Shown in pieces: positions 51,918 to 60,300 of a stretch of 64,000 nucleotides of DNA. The notes below the pieces were generated by a model, which was not told where the DNA came from, searched no databases, and was given only the letters and a program-made list of their open reading frames with translations. Source of the DNA: Capitulum mitella (taxonomy: Eukaryota; Arthropoda; Thecostraca; Pollicipedomorpha; Pollicipedidae); contig CP099844.1 of assembly GCA_030062745.1 (NCBI GenBank), positions 25,172,596 to 25,236,595 of the forward strand, written 5' to 3'. Made by a program: the position numbers and the translations under genes. How positions within the stretch are numbered: position 1 is the stretch's first letter; the number at the start of each line of letters is the position of its first letter.

Positions 51918-51991
<74 letters not shown>

Positions 51992-54900
51992 GGGTGTGGG
52001 CGTCTGCATATATATAAATATATATAAATATATATGTTTGCAATACGATATCCCTGGGTAAGTTCCAGGCATTGTTTTCTGAAATTGGTTTGGTATCGGC
52101 ATGAGGTACTACGTCAACATTAGTTAGTTGTTCCTTATGCAGTATTTTGCCACTTTTGGTTAAGTAAAAATGGATTTAATTTACGTTACGTTCATTTACA
52201 CCTAAAAGAACAGGCACTATTTGGCTTCCACACTCCAAGATGTGGGAGAATCCTTTGTTTGGAGAACCCTCCCAAAAGTGGGGGAATCGGAACCGATTCC
52301 CCACAACCGAACTCAGTTTCAGAAAATAATGCCTGAAACTTATCCAGGGATATCGCACCACAAACACAGCGTTAGAACGCTATTCATGCCAAGAAAGTTA
52401 AAGTAAAGAAAGTTACGAAAGTTCAAAATGGTAGCTCGCTTCGCAGCCTTCTCATACCAAGAAGCTTCCACAACCCCGGACAACGCCAGCGTCTTGGTTT
52501 ATGACCGGACGGTTTGCACCGGAGCTCATCTGGCAACGGTCCAGCGACGAGCAAGCATATTTGCATACATTACCTCACGCAATCGAGTGGCATCCTTTCC
52601 GCGGTTGCGACACGTGGGTCGTGAAGCAATCTCACGAGTTCGCCTGTCCACAGTGGATCGTGCTGGTCGTCCTCTGCACCGTCGGCGCCACTGGCGGCAA
52701 CCTGCTGCCGTCCGGCGGCTCCCAGCACGAGCACGGAGAATCTCACGCCGGCTACTCGCAGGAGGGAGGTGGCGAGGACACGCCGCTGCCGCCCGCGCCG
52801 CCCCCGACAGCGCTGCCGCCCTCCGGCGAGGCCTCGCCACTGTACGTCCCGCCGCCGCCGACAGGTGGCGCGCCGGTCGCGCCGCAGCCGGAGGGCGGGA
52901 ACGGTCTGCTGGCGCTGTTCGGAGGATCGCCGCAGGCGACGTCCCCGACCGGAGGGTCCGGAGCTGGTGTTACGTCTCAGTCCGGCGGGAACTTCGGGCC
53001 CACGTCCTCCGCGTACGTCCCTCCGTCTGCAGGCGGCGGCGAAGGCTCATCGGAAGGGACGGTCGCCACCGGAGGCTCCGGATCCCAGTTCACGCCCCAG
53101 TCTGGCGGCGACATCAGTTCTCCCAGCCCGTCCTACGTCCCACCGTCTTCGGGATGGTGGGGTGGATTCCACACAGTTTGGCCCGGTGGACTCTGGGTCA
53201 CAGTTCACTTCCCAGTCTGCTAGTGATACAGGTTCTCCTTCTGCCTCCTATGCTCCGCCTTCCTCAAATGGCGTAGTGGATTCGACGCAGGGAACATCTG
53301 AATCAGTACATTCCGGATCCCAGTTCCCATCCCAGTCTGGTGTTGACATCAATGTCCCTTCCGCTCCCTACGTTCCACCTTCCTCGGTTGGTGGAGCAGA
53401 GTCGTGGCACGGGACGTTGTCCCCCGTGGACGCCGGGCCCCAGTCTGGCGGCGAAGTTAGCTCCCCCTTCTTTTCCACATCCCGCCCTCGGCAGGCGGCA
53501 CTGTCGATGCGTCACAGGGGTCGTTTGGGGCGGGAGGAAGTGGATCCGAACCCACGTCCCAGTCTGGAGGCAGTGTTAGTCCCCCTTCTTCATACGTCCC
53601 TCCACAAGAGGGAGGCGCCGGAACTCCGTCACAGGGCCCGTTTTCGACCGGAGGGTCCGGACCACAGATCATAACCCCGTCAGGAGGTGGAGAGGCTGGC
53701 TCTGTTGGCCCGGCCTACGTCCCCCCAACAGCACAAGGTCCCGGGGGTTCGTCGCAGGGCGGTTCCACGTTCCCAACTGGCGGTGGAGACAGCGGCTTCG
53801 GTAGCGGCGACAATGGCTTTACTTCGCCTCCTTTCGTTTCGCCACCTGCTTCTGGCAATGGAGCTTCATCCCAGGGACTGTTCCCGTCGGTAGTCCCCGG
53901 CCCCCACGAAACGTCACAGCCAGACCAAGGAAACATCAGTCCTCCTTCCCCCTCCTACTTCCCGCCCCTCCGCGGCCGGCAACGAGGCTCCCTCACAGGG
54001 AACATTTTCGAGCGGTGGCTCCTCGCCCGATCTGAGTTCTCCCTTGGGGGTGGGTGACGTTCAGCCCCCATCTGGCTCCTACACGCCTTCGACCGGAGGC
54101 AGCGGCCAGTTCTTTTCCCAGTCCGCTGCAGCTGGGGCCTCCGCGCCGGCTTCTCCTCTGGGCGGATCACCATCGCCCTCCTTCCCCAGCGAGCAGACGG
54201 GCAGCTTCGGCGTTCCCGTCCTCCTGAAGCCCCTGGACCTTCCGCAGCCCGAGGCCGTCCCCCAGCAGGGCGTCCCGCCGGCCGGCAGTTTCGGCGGGAG
54301 GCAGCCAGCCGGCCCCGCCACCGCAGGGCTACGAGGAATACAAGCCCCCACAGGGACCGCTGGGAGCGCCTTCGGGTGTCGGCAGCCTGGCAGGCGTCCC
54401 GGTGTCGTCACCACCCCTGGCAGAGAACGAGCCCCTGTTCGCTCCGCAGAGTCCGCTGGGAGCGTCCTCAGTTGTCAGCGGCTCTCCTGACAATCCGGCA
54501 TTTTCACCGTCACAGGTGGACAACAAGCCCTTGTTCGCCCCCGAGGCGTTTGCACCCGCCGCCGGCTCCACTAACGGACCTTCGTTTCTGTCTCCTGTCG
54601 TCGAGAACAAGCCTCTGGACCTGCCGACAACCGGCGGCGCGCCGCCAGCGCCGCCTCCCTTCGGCGCCACAGACCAGGAGTACGGCCAGGGCTCCACAGG
54701 TGGCGCTGCGATCGGCGGCTTGGGAGGCGGAAGCAGCGGCGGAGGCGGCGGAGGCAGTGGCGGAGACAGCTTTGGCAGCGGTGGAGGCGGCTTCGGCAAC
54801 GGCGGAGGCAGCTTCGGCAGCGGCGGAGGCAGCTTCGGCAGCGGCGGCAGCGGTGGCGCCGTCGGCGGCGGCGGCGGCGGCGACGCCGACAGTTTCGGCG

Positions 54901-57307
54901 CGCCAGCTGGCGGCGTCGGTGGTTTCGGCGGAGCAGGCGGCAGCGGCGGCGGCGGAGCGGGGACCGGCGCGTACGGCGGCCAGGCCGAAATCGTCTCGCA
55001 GACGTTCGAAATCGACGCGGACGGCAACTACCAGTACTCGTACGAGCAAACGGACGGCCAGGCGGCGCAGGAGACGGGCCGCGTCACGCCCGGCAACGAG
55101 CCGGAGACGGGCACGCTGGTCAGCACAGGGTCGTACCAGTACCGCGGCACCGACGGCCGCCAGTACTCGGTGCAGTACAAGGCCGACGAGGCCGGCTTCC
55201 AGCCGAAGGCCGACCACCTGCCGCAGCCGCCGCAGCAGATTCCCGAGTACCAGAAGCTGCGCGAACAGTACCCGGCGCTCTTCTGGGCCGAGCGGCTGCG
55301 CGTGCAGAGCCCGCAGCAGTGAAAGCGCCGCGGAACAGCGGGCGTGCCCGGGTGCGGGAGGGGAAGAGAGCTGGCATGCGCCCGTCTGCCGCTTGTGATA
55401 ACGAGCCGAAAAGCGCCCATGGATGTTGAGTGATGTTTTGGCGTGGTGGGCCGTAACGTAAAACGTTGCCGCTCAGGCAGTTTTAAATTAAGAGCTTTGT
55501 TGTTTTGTTTGTGAGCGTTTCCCCGCCGTTGGCTGGGGAGATCATTCGCCTGTTTTCTGCCCACACTCAGAATAACGCCCAGCTTCCCCGTAGCCCTCGG
55601 TTAGTGAGAAGGCCTGTACGTGATATTATTTGTGCCATGAACTGTTATTTTATAAGTGTTTGTAGTTTTTTAAATGCACGGAAAATGTCAGATGTGTTAC
55701 AATCGGATGAAAGGGCAGCCAACCGGAAGTTCACCACGGGAAGTCAGTACTTCAGACTCGTAAGGATGTATATTGAGTTCCTCCTCTATATTTGTCACGA
55801 GATGATCGTGCGATGACGGTCACTAAAGCACAATCACAAATCATCGTGTAGACTCTGTCAGCCTTCAGTAAAGCCGTAATAGCTCCCTGTCCCGTCTTTT
55901 CCCACGATTAAAGTCCGTGAAGGTAACGTAACGACGCAGGACAATAGGTCAAATCTCTAATATTTTTATGGGATTTATTTCCTTGACGTGGGCATCTTAA
56001 AATGCAAACAGAGGAAATGTCTAAACGCTTGTGTTTGTACAATACAGTTTTCAACAACTTTGCCACTGATTCATCATGACGCAAGGTTTCATCATGTGTT
56101 AGTTTTCTCTGAAAAACAAAACTGAATGTGTTCAGATAAACATGTGGGTAAAAACACGCAGAACGCATGCCATCCTCCCCTGTATCTTTTTCTGTTTTTT
56201 ATGGGAAACCTTTTTACTACTGTCAAACTTTTCCGCCTTCTTCACAACTAAATTACCAGCAGCCTACACATGGCAAACCAAGGAGAAATGATGGAATCGC
56301 AGCCAAGTTCAAAACCGCGGAGCTCGAGTTAAATCCCTTGACGCCCTCCCATGGCTCGCGAATGTCTGGATGGTTCATGTATGGTCGCATACTACGTCTT
56401 TGAACCTGCGATGTCCCTGCAGCGGAACCTGTCAACGTCTCCTGGGAACCTGGCTCTGCCTCCAGCTCCGCATGCTCATGGGGCAGAATCTGCAACGTCT
56501 CCTGTAGTTACCTTAGCCACTGTCTGTGGTTTGAAATTTTTCAAACGGCACAATCCAGTTCTAAAGTCTCCTCTGACCCCCTCCCCCATTCGCCTTGACC
56601 TTGACATCCGCTTCCACGCTCACGATGACTACTGCCTCCAGTTTGGAATGGGATACACCCGCCAACGTTCACCTGACTTACCTTGGCCTCTGCCTCCAGT
56701 TTGGAGTGTTCGTACAGCAGAATCTCTGCCGAGCTGGCCGAGTCCCCCAGCTGCGAGTCGGAGAGCAGGTTCCGATGGCACTGTTCGACTCGTCCTCTGA
56801 GAGCGTCTGCAAATAAACAACCAACATTCAGAGTCTGACCGAACCACGTGATTAATCCCATTTTCACACAGAGAACCACGCGAACGCAGATTTTTCCAGC
56901 GCAAAAGTCAGTCCGTCTGCGCTGTCGTGCTGAAATTTCGTGACTTCTACCTATCCTCTTAACACATTAAAACACAACTTGAACATCCCACATGGGAAAG
57001 CAGTGGCCCCAGGAGGCGTTTCTGGGGGGCATGCCGGGCCACTCTGCGGTCGTTTCAGAAACGTGCTCGCGCGTTTAGATATGGATACTGTATTATTTAT
57101 CACTACTGTGATTTCATTGTGTGACATTCATAACAAGGTATCATCCACATAGTCTTAAATGTTTAGAGATTGCCAAAGGCAGGTGCAGAGCACACAGGAG
57201 CAAAATGCGACGCCATGTGCACATGGGTTTTTTGTGCTGTAAACAATGTATGGCTGGATACGTAAACGTTTTTGGTGCCATAGCATCGACACAAAGGATA
57301 TATATAT

Positions 57308-57366
<59 letters not shown>

Positions 57367-60300
57367 AGTAAAAACACAAATAGTGATCCAGAGTGGGGCC
57401 AGGTACAGCAATTTCAGGTGCTCAGATTTTGATCCGCTTCATTTGATCAGATATTATCAATGATTTGCATTGCTGATTTCAATCCTATGGTGGTATTTAT
57501 AGAAAAGGCGTATACAAAATTACTTTTACATACACTGGCAAGGCAGGTCCAGGAAAAAGACAGGGCAAAAAGAAGAAAACAAGTGCTTTAGTTTGGTCTT
57601 ATGAGTACACCGTAACCACTTCCGGTACGTTACAATTATCTCCTGTTTTGGATTCCTGGATCCTGGAAATTGATGTTTCTTGCAAATTGCAACCTTCGTC
57701 TCACGTATGAGTCTTGAAACTGGCTTCTCTTAATCGGGAGACACTCAATGAAAAATAGCCTAAAGGTTTGTACATAATCTGTCCCCTATGTATCAGACCC
57801 AGACATAGTTAAGGCTCAAAAAATTACTTACTGGTATGCCTTGAGACTAACTAGAGGCCAAAAAGTTGACATCAGAGTCAAAGCCAGTGCGGCAGCGCTG
57901 CGTGCCAGAGAACGACAATTAGGCCGTCTTCCCCTTTCTTGGCTCTGCTGGACGTTTTGCCATCGTCCAGTTTTGTTACTTTCGCATGCATGAAAAGTTA
58001 GTTCGGATCACAAGCTTTCATTTAAGCCCTGCTCCTGTACAGTAGATCGGCAGACCTCAAGGAGGCGCAATCCCCTGCATGGATTTTAAACGAAATACAC
58101 CGCAAGAAATTTGCTTTAAAACAGTCCGTAATTCCACACACTGAAATCCGAACCGGGAAGGCATGACCGGCCGCGAAAAATGATTAAATCGATTACTTGT
58201 TTCACTGTGGAAGACGTAAATAGTACGTAGTGGTGCCATGTGGCAATAGCAGCGCCTTGGCTCTAGTTTCAGTAACGCAGAGAAAGACCTTTGTATATTG
58301 AAAACTCATTATAAAACGATTAACGATCAAAGAAAACGAAAGGGCACAGCCGGACGCTTGTCTTATCATCGAGGCCCAATCATAACATGGATAAAGAGAC
58401 CTTTATGTTGCTCCCGGCCCGAAAGGAACATGCCATATAAGGTTATCCGCACGCTAACCTAGGTCCGAATAAAAAGCTGCCAGGGCGAGGCATTGCTCCA
58501 GGATGAGCCGCCGGTTCGTGAAGAGAACGTCCACGAGACGTCGTCGGTCGTGCAGCTCCTCCATCCACCTCTCCACCTGGACGCAGGCTGCGGACACAGG
58601 GAGCAACGCGCATCACAGACCCCTTCTGAGAAAACATGGCGCTCGCAGATTACAGCCATAGGAGCCCCGTCAACAGTCGTCCAAAAACTACAGCGGAAAA
58701 CATGGATGTTTTTACAATGCGGTCACGTGTTGCGCGTCTACAGATGCGGTCCCACTCAGATCTCTGATCCGTGAGTGTTTATTGGTAGCGGCAACACATA
58801 TTACAGACAGAGGCTGAAAACAAACAGCACGACACAGATGACAGACCTAAGCCGAGAACAGCGGCACCACACAGAACAGAGGCATACTCTGTGCAACCAG
58901 CGTCATCACACAGCTCACAGACAGTTCTGAGCATGGTACCGAGCAAACACCAAACAGTCCTCAGATCGGGTGTGTACACAAGCCTTCTTACGGAGATCGG
59001 AGCAAGTTACACAGATTTTTCATCCATGAATACAGGGCTCAATATACCTTACATGAACAGGCTGCGGCTGTTGGTGACAATTTCGAATACGTTGCCTTGT
59101 AGGATCGTACGGACAAACCACTGCTAGAACGTCAAACGATCCTTTTTCAAAACAATTTGCCCAAACAGACGTTCTCTTGCATTAATTTTAGGGCAAAGCC
59201 TGCGTGTTACTGCGTTTGTACTGCGTCATAACTGTGCCGTAAAACACAACCCAGGCTCTTGAGTCATGTCAAGATCGCAGAAGACGTATATGCTACTAAA
59301 CACGCAGCTGGACCCGTCTTCCAGAGTAAAAAACAAACAGGTGTCCAGATTTCGTGATGCTGAACAGGCAAAATTTGCTGAATTAAGATTTAGTAGATTA
59401 AGATTTTAGTATTAGTATTTTGGTATTTTAGTATGTTAGTATTATTTAGTAGATTAAGATTTAGTACGATCGTCGCTCGTCAGTGAAGTTTTACATCCAA
59501 ATATTTCCGTGATTTCCTGATAAATATGAGCCCCATGAGCTAAAACTGGGTCACCGAAATATATCGACACACCCTCACCGTGCGTCCGCAAAACAGCATT
59601 TTTCTAAGACCGCAATATGATTATCGATCCGATCATAATCCATAACCCGTTCAGACGCCATGTCTGCAGCAAATAATAATAACATGAATTGTTTCTAATC
59701 GTTTCATGTTATGTTGTTTCATGTTTTATGTTGTTTCATGTTGGTTCCATGCATTCATTCGACGATCACGCTAGTTTTTGTGTAAACGTCATGTGTGTAA
59801 AAAATGGATCAATAGCCTACATCCCAGACCCACACACGACATCTCAAGGACGAACTCTTACCCGTCTTTACGCTCGTTCTAATCTGGTTCGGTCGAGAGT
59901 CGACGGTTCCCCTGGTGGCCAGCATTCGAAGCTTTTCCAACAGTTGGTTACCCTCCTGCAGGGTCAGCATGGAGGCCTCCAGCACTCCTTTCCGTACCTG
60001 CAATATGTGGGAGGGCGTTAAGGCGTGTCACTGGGAAGACAGTTTATGCACAACCACTCACGCATTCCATGTATCCGCGCCCAAAAACCAGCAAATGCAT
60101 GTCTCTTTTTACAACTGTCCTGGATCTCCGTGCCCAAAAACCCAAACGCATGTCTTTTTCCACTCTCCTTGATCCTATCACGCACTATCAATTTTGTAGA
60201 GGGCCCTCAAAAGCAAGAGTTTTTGAAGACAGCAATCATGAGTTGACTTGTTTTTTATCTTAATTTAAGGCCAGCGCTGACAGATACAGCAACATTTGAC

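Larger units (their letters stand above)
50804..52653 (+). other. Intron of the cuticle gene
   Basis: This is a 1.85-kb intron (GTGAGG...CCACAG) containing a long (TA)n microsatellite (51919-52035) and a fold-back repeat (arms at 52047-52100 and 52301-52356). No coding exon was found in it. Confidence 0.75.

Noticed and set aside
51919..52035. Tyr-Ile-rich small proteins over (TA)n runs (also at 57298 and 63178)
   Set aside because: Pure microsatellite translation.
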